64,000 nucleotides of DNA, taken from positions 1 through 64,000 of the forward strand of contig DASZER010000004.1 of NCBI GenBank assembly GCA_035940575.1. The letters are read 5' to 3'. Every line of letters starts with the position of its first letter. The first letter of the stretch is position 1. The DNA comes from BP-191 sp035940575. Lineage in GTDB: Bacteria; Actinomycetota; Actinomycetes; BP-191. Position numbers and translations under genes: made by a program. Below the pieces are notes generated by a model. The model was not told the origin of the DNA. It did not search any database and worked only from the letters and a program-made list of their open reading frames with translations. Below, piece after piece: positions 1 through 7,951 of the stretch.

Positions 1-50
1 TTCTCCTCGAGATCCGGGTTCAGGATCACCATGAGCTCGTAGTGACGCAT
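1..50 (-). CDS. rpsF: 30S ribosomal protein S6 (N-terminal fragment at window edge)
   Basis: Only the first 16 codons are inside the window, reading MRHYELMVILNPDLEE, the usual beginning of actinobacterial S6. S6 binds S18 on the small-subunit platform. The start is supported by a clear AGGAGG ribosome-binding site at 63-68 (read on the minus strand), 12 nt before the ATG. In actinobacteria rpsF opens the rpsF-ssb-rpsR-rplI operon near the origin, so ssb is expected just beyond the left edge. The identification rests on the short peptide, the RBS and the synteny with the PBP and GT87 genes found further right. Confidence 0.85.
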   Translation of the reverse strand, partial: MRHYELMVILNPDLEE

Positions 51-340
51 GAAGCAGCCTCACCTCCTGTGGACTAGGCGGCCACGGTCTCTCCGTGGCA
101 GGAGGGCATTCGCGTCAACGAATCTCCGTACCGTAGCAGACGAGCCTCCCTCCGCAGGACCGGCACCTTCCCGTGCTGCGGAGCACGCTACGACCCCGGT
201 GTGACAGAAAACGGGGCCGCGCGAGATCTGTGGACGGCCCGAACAGGATCTGTGGACGACACGCCCGGCCACGCACGAGGCGAGCGAGTCGTGGCGGGTG
301 GCGGGCGGAGTGGCGAGGCCCGGGCGAGGCCTGGGCGGGG
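51..340 (-). promoter_or_regulatory. rpsF upstream region (290 bp) with leader hairpin and DnaA-box-like sites
   Basis: No gene is supported here. Reading toward rpsF, it contains a 7-bp stem with a 5-nt loop (81-87 paired with 93-99, GCCACGG/CCGTGGC), then the RBS. The stem carries a CCG and sits where S6:S18-binding leaders occur in other bacteria, but the match to that motif is only suggestive. Three TGTGGAC sequences (68-76, 229-237, 251-259) resemble actinobacterial DnaA boxes with one or two mismatches. I could not find a convincing -35/-10 pair. Confidence 0.45.
225..258. repeat. direct repeat GATCTGTGGACG (two copies)
   Basis: The 12-mer GATCTGTGGACG occurs at 225-236 and again at 247-258, 22 bp start to start. 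Each copy contains a TGTGGACG core, which on the minus strand reads CGTCCACA, close to the actinobacterial DnaA box TTGTCCACA. Both lie upstream of rpsF, whose operon normally includes ssb. Confidence 0.5.
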
Positions 341-1087
341 CTACTCGGGCGCGTTCGCGAGCAGCGCGCGGACCTCGGCGCTGCCCACGCCGCCGATCAG
401 CAGCAGCGCGACCATGACGGGCAGGCCCTTGGCGCGGTTCGACGGCGGGGCGGGCGTGAGGCCGCCCACGCCGAGGTACGGCGTCCCGCTCTCGCCGGGC
501 CCGACGCTCTCGCCCGGCAGGGCGGTGGGCGACGGCGGCGGGGTCGTCAGCGTCGGCGACACCGAGCCCGAGGGCAGCACCGGCGGCGTCGCCGACGAGG
601 CCGACGGGGTCGGGGTCACCGAGGGCGACCCGCTGCGCGGGGGAGTCGTCGGAGGGCGCGTGGCTGGGCGGGTCGTGGGCGGGCGCGTCACCGGGCGCGT
701 GGTCGGCGGGCGGGTCGGGGTGGTGCCGGTCACCGTGACGGTGCCGCGCATGCCGACGCTCTCGTGCGTCTTGCAGACGTACGTGTACGTGCCCGGGCGG
801 TCGAACAGGTACGACGTCTGCAACGACGCCGACGGCGGCCCGAGCGCGTCGTCCTTGCTCCAGTTCGCGCTGGTCGACGTGACGGTGTGGCCGAAGCCGC
901 CGGCGTACTGCCACGTGACGGTGTCGCCGGGGTCGATCGTGACGTCGGCGGGGGCGAACTGGTTCTGCCCGTTCGCCTGCACGGTCTGGTCCTCGGCGGC
1001 CGACGTGCCGGCGAACGCGTAGGCGAGCAGCGCCGCCGCCCCTGACAGGGACGCGACGGCGCGGGCCACGCGCAGCGACGGACGCAC
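341..1087 (-). CDS. Secreted, membrane-anchored cupredoxin (plastocyanin-like) protein
   Basis: The 248-aa product starts at GTG 1087, just before an Arg-containing signal peptide (about residues 1-32). Residues 34-121 form a cupredoxin domain with a complete type-1 copper ligand set: His67 in GFGHTV, then Cys105, His108 and Met113 in CKTHESVGM. A long Pro/Thr/Ser-rich segment (about 122-215) follows, with repeated PPTTRP units, and a hydrophobic C-terminal helix (about 221-237) probably anchors it in the membrane. The domain therefore likely sits on a stalk outside the cell, as an electron-transfer or copper-binding protein. No oxidase or copper-handling gene is adjacent, so the partner is unknown. 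It is divergent from the aldehyde dehydrogenase gene. Confidence 0.75.
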   Translation of the reverse strand: MRPSLRVARAVASLSGAAALLAYAFAGTSAAEDQTVQANGQNQFAPADVTIDPGDTVTWQYAGGFGHTVTSTSANWSKDDALGPPSASLQTSYLFDRPGTYTYVCKTHESVGMRGTVTVTGTTPTRPPTTRPVTRPPTTRPATRPPTTPPRSGSPSVTPTPSASSATPPVLPSGSVSPTLTTPPPSPTALPGESVGPGESGTPYLGVGGLTPAPPSNRAKGLPVMVALLLIGGVGSAEVRALLANAPE

Positions 1088-1144
1088 GGCGCCAGTGTCG
1101 CATCCGCGGTGGCGGCGCGCGCGGCCACGGCGTAGAAACCCTCC

Positions 1145-2647
1145 ATGGCAGACACGCGCGAGTTCCGCATGCTCATCGACGGCGAGCTCGTCGGCGCCGC
1201 GAGCGGCGCGACGTTCGAGTCGGTCAACCCGTCGACGGGGCAGCCGTCCTGCGTCGTGCCCGACGCCGGGACCGACGACGTGCAGCGGGCGATCGAGGCG
1301 GCGCGGCGGGCGTTCGACGAGAGCGACTGGGCGACGCAGGGCCGCGAGAGCCGGCTGCGGACGATGCGCGCGTTCGTCGAGGGCCTCACCGAGCGGCTGC
1401 CCGAGCTCATCGAGTACGAGATCGCCGACGGCGGCCACACGAGCCGCCTGGCGAACCTGTTCACGGTCCCGCTCGCCGTCGAGCACAGCCGGCAGTGCCT
1501 GGAGCTGTACGAGCAGCGGCGCGACGTGGAGCCGTTGCCCCAGATCACGGTCCCCGCGATGTCGGCCAACTACGTCCGCCGCGAGCCCGTCGGCGTCTGC
1601 TCGCTGATCAGCCCGTTCAACTTCCCGCTCCTCATCGCGATGTGGAAGGTCGCGCCGGCGCTCGTCACCGGCTGCACGGCGGTGCTCAAGCCGAGCCCGC
1701 TCGCGCCCGCCACCGCGCTGCTGCTCGCGGAGATCGCGGCCGAGCTGCTGCCGAAGGGCGTCCTCAACGTCGTCACGACCAGCGGCATCGGGCCCGCCGA
1801 GCTGATGACGACGAGCCCGCTGGTGGACAAGGTGTCGTTCACCGGGTCGACCGACACCGGCAGGCGGATCATGCGCGGCGCCGCCGAGACGGTGAAGGAC
1901 CTGACGCTGGAGCTCGGCGGCAAGGGCCCCGCCGTCTTCCTGGACGACGTGGACCTCGAGGTCGCGGTGCCGGGGGCGCTGTTCGGGTTCCTGATGCACC
2001 AGGGCCAGGCGTGCGAGTCCACGACCCGGCTGCTCGTGCCGCGGCGGCGCTACGACGAGACGCTCGACGCGCTCAAGGCGCAGGCGGAGGCGCTCGTGGT
2101 CGGCCCCGCCGACGACTTCGGCAGCGACCTCGGCCCGGTCATCAGCGCGGGGCAGCTCGACCGCGTGCAGCGGTACGTGAAGCTCGGGCTCGACCAGGGC
2201 GCGCGCCTCGTCACGGGCGGGGAGGCGATCGACCTCGGCGGCGGGTTCTTCCACCAGCCGACGGTCTTCGCGGACGCGACGAACGACATGACGATCGCGC
2301 AGGAGGAGATCTTCGGCCCCGTCCTGACGGTGATCCCGTACGACACCGAGGGCGAGGCGATCCGCATCGCGAACGACACGCCGTTCGGCCTGGCGGCGTC
2401 GGTGTGGAGCCGCGACGTGCCGCGCGCGGCGAGCGTCGCGCACCGGATCCGCGCCGGCACGGTCTGGATCAACGACGTCCACCTGCTCAACGGGTACGCG
2501 CCGTTCGGCGGCTACAAGCAGTCGGGCGTCGGCCGCGACCTCGGGCCGCAGGTGCTCGACGGGTACCTCGAGACCAAGCACGTGCACGTCGACCTGTCGC
2601 CGTCGCTCGCGCAGAAGTTCTGGTACGGCACCATCGGCCTCGGCTGA
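1145..2647 (+). CDS. NAD(P)+-dependent aldehyde dehydrogenase
   Basis: The 500-aa protein has the usual length of the aldehyde dehydrogenase superfamily, which oxidises aldehydes to carboxylic acids in the cytoplasm. The general-base motif LELGGKGP places the catalytic Glu at about 257, and the nucleophile motif GQACEST places Cys at about 290. An SPFNFPLL segment near residue 158, a KPSPLAP segment and the EEIFGPVL motif near 387 belong to the same fold. The substrate cannot be told from sequence. The ATG at 1145 begins the conserved N-terminus but has no strong RBS. It lies 15 bp upstream of the endonuclease IV gene, so the two may be cotranscribed. Confidence 0.9.
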   Translation: MADTREFRMLIDGELVGAASGATFESVNPSTGQPSCVVPDAGTDDVQRAIEAARRAFDESDWATQGRESRLRTMRAFVEGLTERLPELIEYEIADGGHTSRLANLFTVPLAVEHSRQCLELYEQRRDVEPLPQITVPAMSANYVRREPVGVCSLISPFNFPLLIAMWKVAPALVTGCTAVLKPSPLAPATALLLAEIAAELLPKGVLNVVTTSGIGPAELMTTSPLVDKVSFTGSTDTGRRIMRGAAETVKDLTLELGGKGPAVFLDDVDLEVAVPGALFGFLMHQGQACESTTRLLVPRRRYDETLDALKAQAEALVVGPADDFGSDLGPVISAGQLDRVQRYVKLGLDQGARLVTGGEAIDLGGGFFHQPTVFADATNDMTIAQEEIFGPVLTVIPYDTEGEAIRIANDTPFGLAASVWSRDVPRAASVAHRIRAGTVWINDVHLLNGYAPFGGYKQSGVGRDLGPQVLDGYLETKHVHVDLSPSLAQKFWYGTIGLG

Positions 2648-2662
2648 CGGGGAGGCGGGACC

Positions 2663-3427
2663 ATGCAGATCGGCGCCCACGTGGACAGGGCCGACCCGGT
2701 CGCCGAGGCGAAGGCGCGCGAGGCCGACCTCGTGCAGTTCTTCCTGAGCGACCCGCAGGGCTGGAAGAAGCCCGAGCCGCGAGAGGACGTGACCGCGCTG
2801 CGGGCGAGCGGCGTCGCGCTGTACGTGCACGCGCCGTACGTCGTCAACGTCGCGACGACGAACAACAAGATCCGCATCCCCTCGCGCAAGATCCTCACGG
2901 ACCAGTGCGCGGCCGCCGCCGAGATCGGCGCGCGGGCGGTCATCGTCCACGGCGGCCACGTCGGCTCCGACGACGAGGTCGAGGCGGGCTACGACAACTG
3001 GCGCAAGACGTTCGAGCGCCTGGAGTCGGACGTGCCCGTCCTCATCGAGAACACCGCGGGCGGCGACCACGCGATGGCGCGGCGGTTCGACCGGCTGGCC
3101 CGGCTGTGGGACGCGCTGGACGGCTACGACGTCGGCTTCTGCCTGGACACGTGCCACGCCCACGCCGGCGGCGAGGAGCTCGTCGGGATCGTGGAGCGGG
3201 TGCTGTCGATCACCGGCCGCATCGACCTCGTGCACGCCAACGACTCCAAGGACCCGGCGGGCAGCGGGCGCGACAGGCACGAGAACTTCGGCTCGGGCCA
3301 GATCGACCCCGACGTGCTCGTGGAGGTCGTACGCCTCGCCGGCGCTCCGGTCGTGTGCGAGACGCCGGGCGGCGTCGACGGGCAGGCGGCGGACATCGAG
3401 TTCCTGCGGTCGCGCGTCGGCCGCTGA
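2663..3427 (+). CDS. nfo: Deoxyribonuclease IV (AP endonuclease, endonuclease IV family)
   Basis: This 254-aa TIM-barrel enzyme would incise DNA 5' of abasic sites in base-excision repair. The metal-binding family signatures are all present: HAPYVVN (about residue 55), VIVHGGHVG, LIENTAGG (about 128), FCLDTCHAHAGG (about 158-169), LVHANDSKD and RHENFGSGQI (about 203). The length is slightly short of E. coli Nfo but normal for actinobacterial members. An RBS-like GGGGAGGCGGG lies before ATG 2663, only 15 bp after the aldehyde dehydrogenase stop. Confidence 0.92.
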   Translation: MQIGAHVDRADPVAEAKAREADLVQFFLSDPQGWKKPEPREDVTALRASGVALYVHAPYVVNVATTNNKIRIPSRKILTDQCAAAAEIGARAVIVHGGHVGSDDEVEAGYDNWRKTFERLESDVPVLIENTAGGDHAMARRFDRLARLWDALDGYDVGFCLDTCHAHAGGEELVGIVERVLSITGRIDLVHANDSKDPAGSGRDRHENFGSGQIDPDVLVEVVRLAGAPVVCETPGGVDGQAADIEFLRSRVGR

Positions 3428-3500
3428 CGCGAACCGGACTCTCGGGCGTATAGCGGCCACGGCCCTTGAGACGATCTTGCGACCTCCCGAGAATGCCGCA

Positions 3501-4757
3501 GTGCGCCCAACTCGCTCGGTCCTCGCGATGCTCGCCGTCGCGGGTTCTCTCCTCGTCACGCCGTCGAACGCCGACGGCCCCGCCGTCGTACGCCGCGTCG
3601 TCGGCTCGCTGACCGGCACCGTCACCCGCTCGTACACCGTGCCGCGCGGCGCGCTGCTCGCGGGCGTGACGTGGCGCTCGGGGTCGCTGACGGCGGAGGT
3701 GCTGCGCGGCTCGGTCTGGGAGCCGGTCGAGCGCGGCGAGGACGAGCCCGGCGGCAAGCCGGGGACGGAGCCGTTCGGCGTCGGCAGGCAGGGCTTCGTG
3801 GTCCTGCGGATGGCCGGGCGCGCGGACGGCGTGGCGGTGGAGTTCGCCGGAGACTCGCCCTCGTCGTCGCCCGCGGCCGTCGCGCCGCGGCACGTGCCGC
3901 GCCTGGGCGACGTCGTCACGCGGCGCGGCTGGGGCGCGGACGAGCGGCTGCGTTCGGGACGGGTCAAGTACACGTCGGTGAGCGCGGTGATCGTGCACCA
4001 CACGGTCACGCCGAACGACTACACGCGCGAGGAGGCGCCGTCGTACGTCCGCGCCGTCTACGCGTACCACACGCGCAGCCGGGGCTGGTCCGACATCGGC
4101 TACAACCTGCTCGTCGACAAGTACGGCACGGTCTACGAGGGGCGCTACGGCGACTTCACGCGCGGCGTCGTCGGCTCGCACACCGCCGGGTACAACGCGC
4201 ACACGATCGGGGTGTCGTTGCTCGGCAACTACGAGGAGGCCGCGCTGCCGGCGCCGGTGCGCGACGCGCTCGGGCGCGCGGGGGCGTGGGCGTCGGACCA
4301 GTGGAGGTTCGACCCGCGCACGACCGTGCGGCTGCAGTCGAGGACCGTCTCGCGCGTCTCCGGGCACCGCGACCTCGGCACGACCGCCTGCCCGGGCCGC
4401 TACGCGTACGCCGCCCTCCCCGACGTCCGCAAGGACGCGTGGCACAGGCTCGCGCCGGTGTTCGGCGCGGTGGACGTCAGCGGCGCGCCCGTGCACGCGC
4501 CGAAGCCGGTGACCGTACGCGGCGTGCTCGACAAGCCCGCGTACTGGACCGCCACGATCACCGTGCGGGACACGACGCTCGCGGTCGCGCGCGGGCACGG
4601 CCGCGAGGTGTCGGTGTCGTGGGACGGGCGGCTGTCGACGGGGCTGCCGGCGCCGCCCGGGTCGTACGACTACCTGCTCACCGCCGACGACCGCGTGCAC
4701 GGCCACTCCGAGCCGAGGTCGGGGACGTTCGAGGTCGGGCTCCCGACGCTGCTGTAG
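3501..4757 (+). CDS. Secreted N-acetylmuramoyl-L-alanine amidase (PGRP/amidase_2 type)
   Basis: From GTG 3501 the product is 418 aa: a signal peptide (RPTRSVLAMLAVAGSLLVTP), a beta-rich N-terminal region, a peptidoglycan-recognition/amidase_2 domain (about 140-320), and a C-terminal Ig-like domain resembling FlgD repeats (about 335-418). Zinc ligands are visible: His166 or His167 in VIVHHTVT, His289 in SGHRDLG and Cys297 in TACPGRY. The enzyme should cleave the amide between MurNAc and the stem peptide outside the membrane. A TTG at 3477 is an alternative start, but GTG 3501 directly precedes the signal sequence. It is convergent with the TPR gene, 27 bp away. Confidence 0.87.
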   Translation: MRPTRSVLAMLAVAGSLLVTPSNADGPAVVRRVVGSLTGTVTRSYTVPRGALLAGVTWRSGSLTAEVLRGSVWEPVERGEDEPGGKPGTEPFGVGRQGFVVLRMAGRADGVAVEFAGDSPSSSPAAVAPRHVPRLGDVVTRRGWGADERLRSGRVKYTSVSAVIVHHTVTPNDYTREEAPSYVRAVYAYHTRSRGWSDIGYNLLVDKYGTVYEGRYGDFTRGVVGSHTAGYNAHTIGVSLLGNYEEAALPAPVRDALGRAGAWASDQWRFDPRTTVRLQSRTVSRVSGHRDLGTTACPGRYAYAALPDVRKDAWHRLAPVFGAVDVSGAPVHAPKPVTVRGVLDKPAYWTATITVRDTTLAVARGHGREVSVSWDGRLSTGLPAPPGSYDYLLTADDRVHGHSEPRSGTFEVGLPTLL

Positions 4758-4784
4758 CCGCTCTGCCTCCGCGAGCGCGTTCGC

Positions 4785-5645
4785 TCAGGGCGTCTCGCCG
4801 TTCCGTGCCGCTTCGTCCGTAGCCCCGTCACGCGACAGCGCGCGCCGGTGCTCCTCGGCGCACGCGCTGCCCAGGGCGGCCGCGCGGGCGTAGGCGTCGG
4901 CCGCGTCGGCCGTCCTGCCGAGCTCTTCGTACAGGCCGCCGAGGTCGTGGAAGCCGTCCCTCTCGTGCCCGCTCTCGATCGCGAGCCGGTAGTGACGTTC
5001 CGCGGGCCCGGCGGCACCCTGCCTGCGATAGGTGCTCGCGAGGTACAGGTGAGCCGACGTGGCGCCGCGCTCCAGCGCCGCGAGGAGGTCGGCCTTCGCC
5101 CGCTCGTACTCGCCCTGGTCGCGGTAGAAGGCACCACGGTTGACCAGCGCCTCGGGGTCGTCCGCGGCGGCGGACGCCCACAGGTCGTGGGCCTCGCGAA
5201 CCTCCCCCTGCCTCGCCAGGGCACCCGCGAGCAGCCACGCCGCCTCGTCGACGCGCGCCTCGACCGCACGGCGAAGCGCCGCGATCGCCCCCTCCCGATC
5301 GCCCAGCTCCTCGAGCGCCTCGGCGAGGCCGAGCAGCGCCCGCTCGTCCCCGACCGCGTCCAACACCTCGCGGAAGCGGTCGCGTGCCTCCTCCCAACGC
5401 CGGAGCGCGAGGAGGTCGGTCGCCAGGTTCATCAGCGCCTCGGCGTCGCCCGACTCGAACGCACGCCGATGCAGCTCGGCCGCGCGGTCGTACCGCCCCC
5501 GGGCGTACTCGACGTTGCCGAGGTTGAAGGCCGCGTCGCGCGAGCCGAGCGCCATCGCACGCTCGAGGAGCACGACGGCGGCGTCGACGTCACCGCGCTC
5601 GATCGCGTCGTCCGCCTCGTCCAGCAGGTCATCGGACTTCGTCAA
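4785..5645 (-). CDS. Tetratricopeptide-repeat protein
   Basis: The 286-aa protein is almost entirely helical repeats of TPR/Sel1 spacing. Recurrent motifs include AAFNLGNVEYARGRYDRAAE, ALMNLATDLLALRRWEEARD, ALLGLAEALEELGDREGA and DGFHDLGGLYEELGRTADA. No signal peptide, membrane segment or catalytic domain is visible, so it is probably a cytoplasmic scaffold for protein-protein contacts. The start is a TTG (5645-5643) with a purine-rich GGAGAAGGG upstream. The partner is unknown. It is divergent from the GT2 gene with 73 bp between starts. Confidence 0.8.
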   Translation of the reverse strand: MTKSDDLLDEADDAIERGDVDAAVVLLERAMALGSRDAAFNLGNVEYARGRYDRAAELHRRAFESGDAEALMNLATDLLALRRWEEARDRFREVLDAVGDERALLGLAEALEELGDREGAIAALRRAVEARVDEAAWLLAGALARQGEVREAHDLWASAAADDPEALVNRGAFYRDQGEYERAKADLLAALERGATSAHLYLASTYRRQGAAGPAERHYRLAIESGHERDGFHDLGGLYEELGRTADAADAYARAAALGSACAEEHRRALSRDGATDEAARNGETP

Positions 5646-5718
5646 GGCCGTCGCTGCCCTTCTCCGTCGTGTCGTGAACGGGCACTCGTGGATCCGGTAC
5701 GCCGCTATCGTCGCTGCC

Positions 5719-6405
5719 GTGAAGCTGTCCGTGCTGATGCCGGTCTACAACGAGGAGCGCACGGTCGAGCTGGCCGCGAAGCGGCTGCTCGACGTGGAGT
5801 TCCCGTGCGACGTCGAGCTCGTCGTCGTCGACGACGGCAGCGCCGACGGCACGTCCGCCAAGGTGAGCGCGATCGACGACCCGCGCGTGACGGCCGTACG
5901 CCACCCGGTCAACCGCGGCAAGGGCGCGGCGGTCCGCACCGCGGCGAAGCACGCGACCGGCGACTACCTGCTCGTCTACGACGCCGACCTCGAGTACCCG
6001 CCGGAGCAGATCCCGAAGCTGCTCGAGCCCGTCCTCGCCGGCGAGACGGAGGTCGTCTACGGCACCCGCGTCTTCGGCGGCACGAGCGCGTACACGTACT
6101 GGTACGTCCTCGGAAACCGCGGCGTGACGACCGCGGCCAACGTGCTCTTCAACGCGTACATCACGGACCTGTCGACGTGCTTCAAGCTGCTGCCGCTGCC
6201 GCTCTACCGCGAGCTCGACATCAAGGAGAACGGCTTCGGCGCCGACCCCGAGCTGACCGCGAAGCTGCTCAAGCGGGGCATCCGGCCGTTCGAGATCCCG
6301 ATCACGTACAAGTCCCGCACGCGCGCCGAGGGCAAGAAGATCACCTGGCGGCACGGCTTCGAGGCGATCTGGGTGCTGCTGCGCGTGCGCGTGGGGATGC
6401 TGTGA
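5719..6405 (+). CDS. Family 2 glycosyltransferase (dolichyl-phosphate-sugar synthase-like)
   Basis: The 228-aa GT-A enzyme has SVLMPVYNEE at residues 4-13, the nucleotide-binding VVVDDGSADGT at 36-46 and the metal-binding DAD at 88-90 in LLVYDADLEYPP. There is no C-terminal membrane domain. This is the pattern of polyprenyl-phosphate mannose or glucose synthases, which load a sugar onto lipid carrier for envelope glycosylation. GTG 5719 is favoured because the TATCGT hexamer (5706-5711) lies 7 nt before it, a leaderless arrangement, and because it begins the conserved strand. The stop overlaps the next start (GTGA). The adjacent mannosyltransferase-like genes would fit as users of its product. 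Confidence 0.85.
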   Translation: MKLSVLMPVYNEERTVELAAKRLLDVEFPCDVELVVVDDGSADGTSAKVSAIDDPRVTAVRHPVNRGKGAAVRTAAKHATGDYLLVYDADLEYPPEQIPKLLEPVLAGETEVVYGTRVFGGTSAYTYWYVLGNRGVTTAANVLFNAYITDLSTCFKLLPLPLYRELDIKENGFGADPELTAKLLKRGIRPFEIPITYKSRTRAEGKKITWRHGFEAIWVLLRVRVGML

Positions 6406-6773
6406 GGCGGCGTCTCGCGCTGGTCGCCGCCGGCCTCGGGGTGCTGGGGGTGCTCGCGCCGATCCGGATGGCCGGCGACGCCGCCGAGTACGGCATCGAG
6501 GACTGGTGGTACTACGTCGCCCTCCTCGCGGTGATCACGGCGGTGCCGGTCGCGTTCACGATCGCCTTCGCTTTCGGCGGGCTGTCGCAGCGGTGGGTGT
6601 ACGCCGCGATCGCGCTCTTCGTCGTCGTGGGCCTCGTGGGCGGGTGGCCCGGGCTGTTCCTCGGGCACGCGGCGTGGCTGGTGCTCTGCCTCGCGCTCGC
6701 GGCGGGCGAGCCGCTGCCGCCGCCGGACCGGGGCGACGACCGGCTGTACGCGCCGATCCCGAGAGACGACTAG
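6402..6773 (+). CDS. Small integral membrane protein, unknown function
   Basis: The 123-aa product has an Arg-rich start (RRRLALVAAGL) and about four hydrophobic segments. One includes a DWWYYVALLAVITAVPVAF stretch, and the charged tail ends near DRGDDRLYAPIPRDD. The GTG start overlaps the stop of the GT2 gene by GTGA, so translation is probably coupled and the two may work together, perhaps the membrane protein anchoring or assisting the transferase. I do not recognise a named family. Its TAG shares the palindrome CTAG (6770-6773) with the stop of the convergent gene. Confidence 0.7.
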   Translation: MRRRLALVAAGLGVLGVLAPIRMAGDAAEYGIEDWWYYVALLAVITAVPVAFTIAFAFGGLSQRWVYAAIALFVVVGLVGGWPGLFLGHAAWLVLCLALAAGEPLPPPDRGDDRLYAPIPRDD

Positions 6774-7951
6774 CCCACCCACTGACCTCGGTTGAAGACG
6801 AGGACGAACACCGCCATCAACGGCGCCGTCGAGGCGACGAGGACCTTGTGCATCCACTCGCGGCGGACCGTGAGCCTGGCGAGCACGAGGTACAGCGGGA
6901 ACCAGATCAGCGCCGAGCGCACCGACGAGGCGTAGTAGTTCTGCGCGGCGAGCAGGTAGGCGGACGTGCCGACGTAGACGGCCTCGCCCCACCGGTGCAT
7001 GAGCAGCAGCACGATCGCGAGCACGGCGCCGCCGACGACCGCGAGCATCTCGGCGCGCCACGACCAGGCGTACGTCCCGTCGATGCCGCCGAGCCGCGTC
7101 TGGCCGAGGACGGCGGTGAAGCCCTCGCGGATCGAGGCGGTGTAGCGGCCCCACCCCTCGCGCTGCGCCTGCTGGTAGGCGTCCCAGCGCCCGGTCCGCT
7201 CGTGCAGGTACCAGACGAACGAGAACGCCGACAGCGCGGGCGCGGCGAGCCACGGCAGGTGCCGCGTGAACAGCCCGAGCGGCCCGTCCGCCCGCCAGCG
7301 CCGGACGGCGTACTCGACGCCGATGCCGAGCATGAGGCAGAGCCCGAGCAGCCTGGTGAACGACGCCCCCGCGCAGAGCAGCGACGCCTCGCGCCATCGC
7401 TCCCTGCGGACGAACACCCACGACGTCGTCGCGAACGCGAGGAACAGCCCCTCGGAGTACCCGGCGAACAGGAACACCGCGTACGGGAACGTCACGAGGT
7501 AGACGACGGCCCGCCGCCCGGCCTCGGGCCCCCACTCGTCGCAGGCGAGGTGGTACAGCGCGACCGCCGCGACGCCGCCCGCGATCAGCGAGACGAGCAG
7601 CCCCGCGACCGTCCAGTTGTGCGTGAAGACGTGCGCGACCCGCAGCGCGATCGGCATGCCGGGGAAGTCGACCTCGGTGTGGTCGGAGTACGCGCTCGTC
7701 GGCGGGTAGCCGTGCTGGGCGACCTTGACGAACAGGTCGGCGTCCCAGTTCTGCCAGATGTCCAGCCACGAGGGGACGTCCTGCGCCTTGCGGTCGTGCA
7801 GCACCCAGGCGCCGGCGAAGCCGAGCATCGCGACCGCGAGCCGCGAGGCGAGCCAGATCGGCAACGCCTCCAGCGCCGACGTCCACGCGCTGTGCCGCAA
7901 CGTCCGCACCCGGTCGCGGCGGCGCGGCAGCGCGGTCGCGGGAGCCGTCAC
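6770..7951 (-). CDS. Polytopic PIG-V-like mannosyltransferase family protein
   Basis: The 393-aa protein has about ten transmembrane segments. An early luminal loop contains SWLDIWQNWDADLFVKVAQHGYP, and a second conserved stretch reads FPGMPIALRV. A WDAxWF/H-type Asp-containing loop followed by FPxxP is characteristic of PIG-V/GT-C enzymes, which use polyprenyl-phosphate sugars on the outer face of the membrane. The acceptor is unknown. The GTG at 7951 overlaps the stop of the GT87 gene by GTGA, so the two are translationally coupled. The neighbouring GT2 could supply the lipid-linked donor. Specific substrate assignment is inference. Confidence 0.72.
   Translation of the reverse strand: MTAPATALPRRRDRVRTLRHSAWTSALEALPIWLASRLAVAMLGFAGAWVLHDRKAQDVPSWLDIWQNWDADLFVKVAQHGYPPTSAYSDHTEVDFPGMPIALRVAHVFTHNWTVAGLLVSLIAGGVAAVALYHLACDEWGPEAGRRAVVYLVTFPYAVFLFAGYSEGLFLAFATTSWVFVRRERWREASLLCAGASFTRLLGLCLMLGIGVEYAVRRWRADGPLGLFTRHLPWLAAPALSAFSFVWYLHERTGRWDAYQQAQREGWGRYTASIREGFTAVLGQTRLGGIDGTYAWSWRAEMLAVVGGAVLAIVLLLMHRWGEAVYVGTSAYLLAAQNYYASSVRSALIWFPLYLVLARLTVRREWMHKVLVASTAPLMAVFVLVFNRGQWVG

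Noticed and set aside
640..730. Short G/C-rich repeats resembling a CRISPR or minisatellite
   Set aside because: They encode the PPTTRP stalk repeats of the cupredoxin. No spacers, no cas genes.
341..4009. A minus-strand open frame of more than 1,200 codons
   Set aside because: It is antisense to the aldehyde dehydrogenase, endonuclease IV and part of the amidase. Only its last 248 codons (the cupredoxin) have protein-like features; the rest is the usual Arg/Ala/Asp-rich shadow of GC-rich genes.
4757..4785. Terminator between the amidase and TPR genes
   Set aside because: Only a five-bp GAGCG/CGCTC stem with a short loop; weak.
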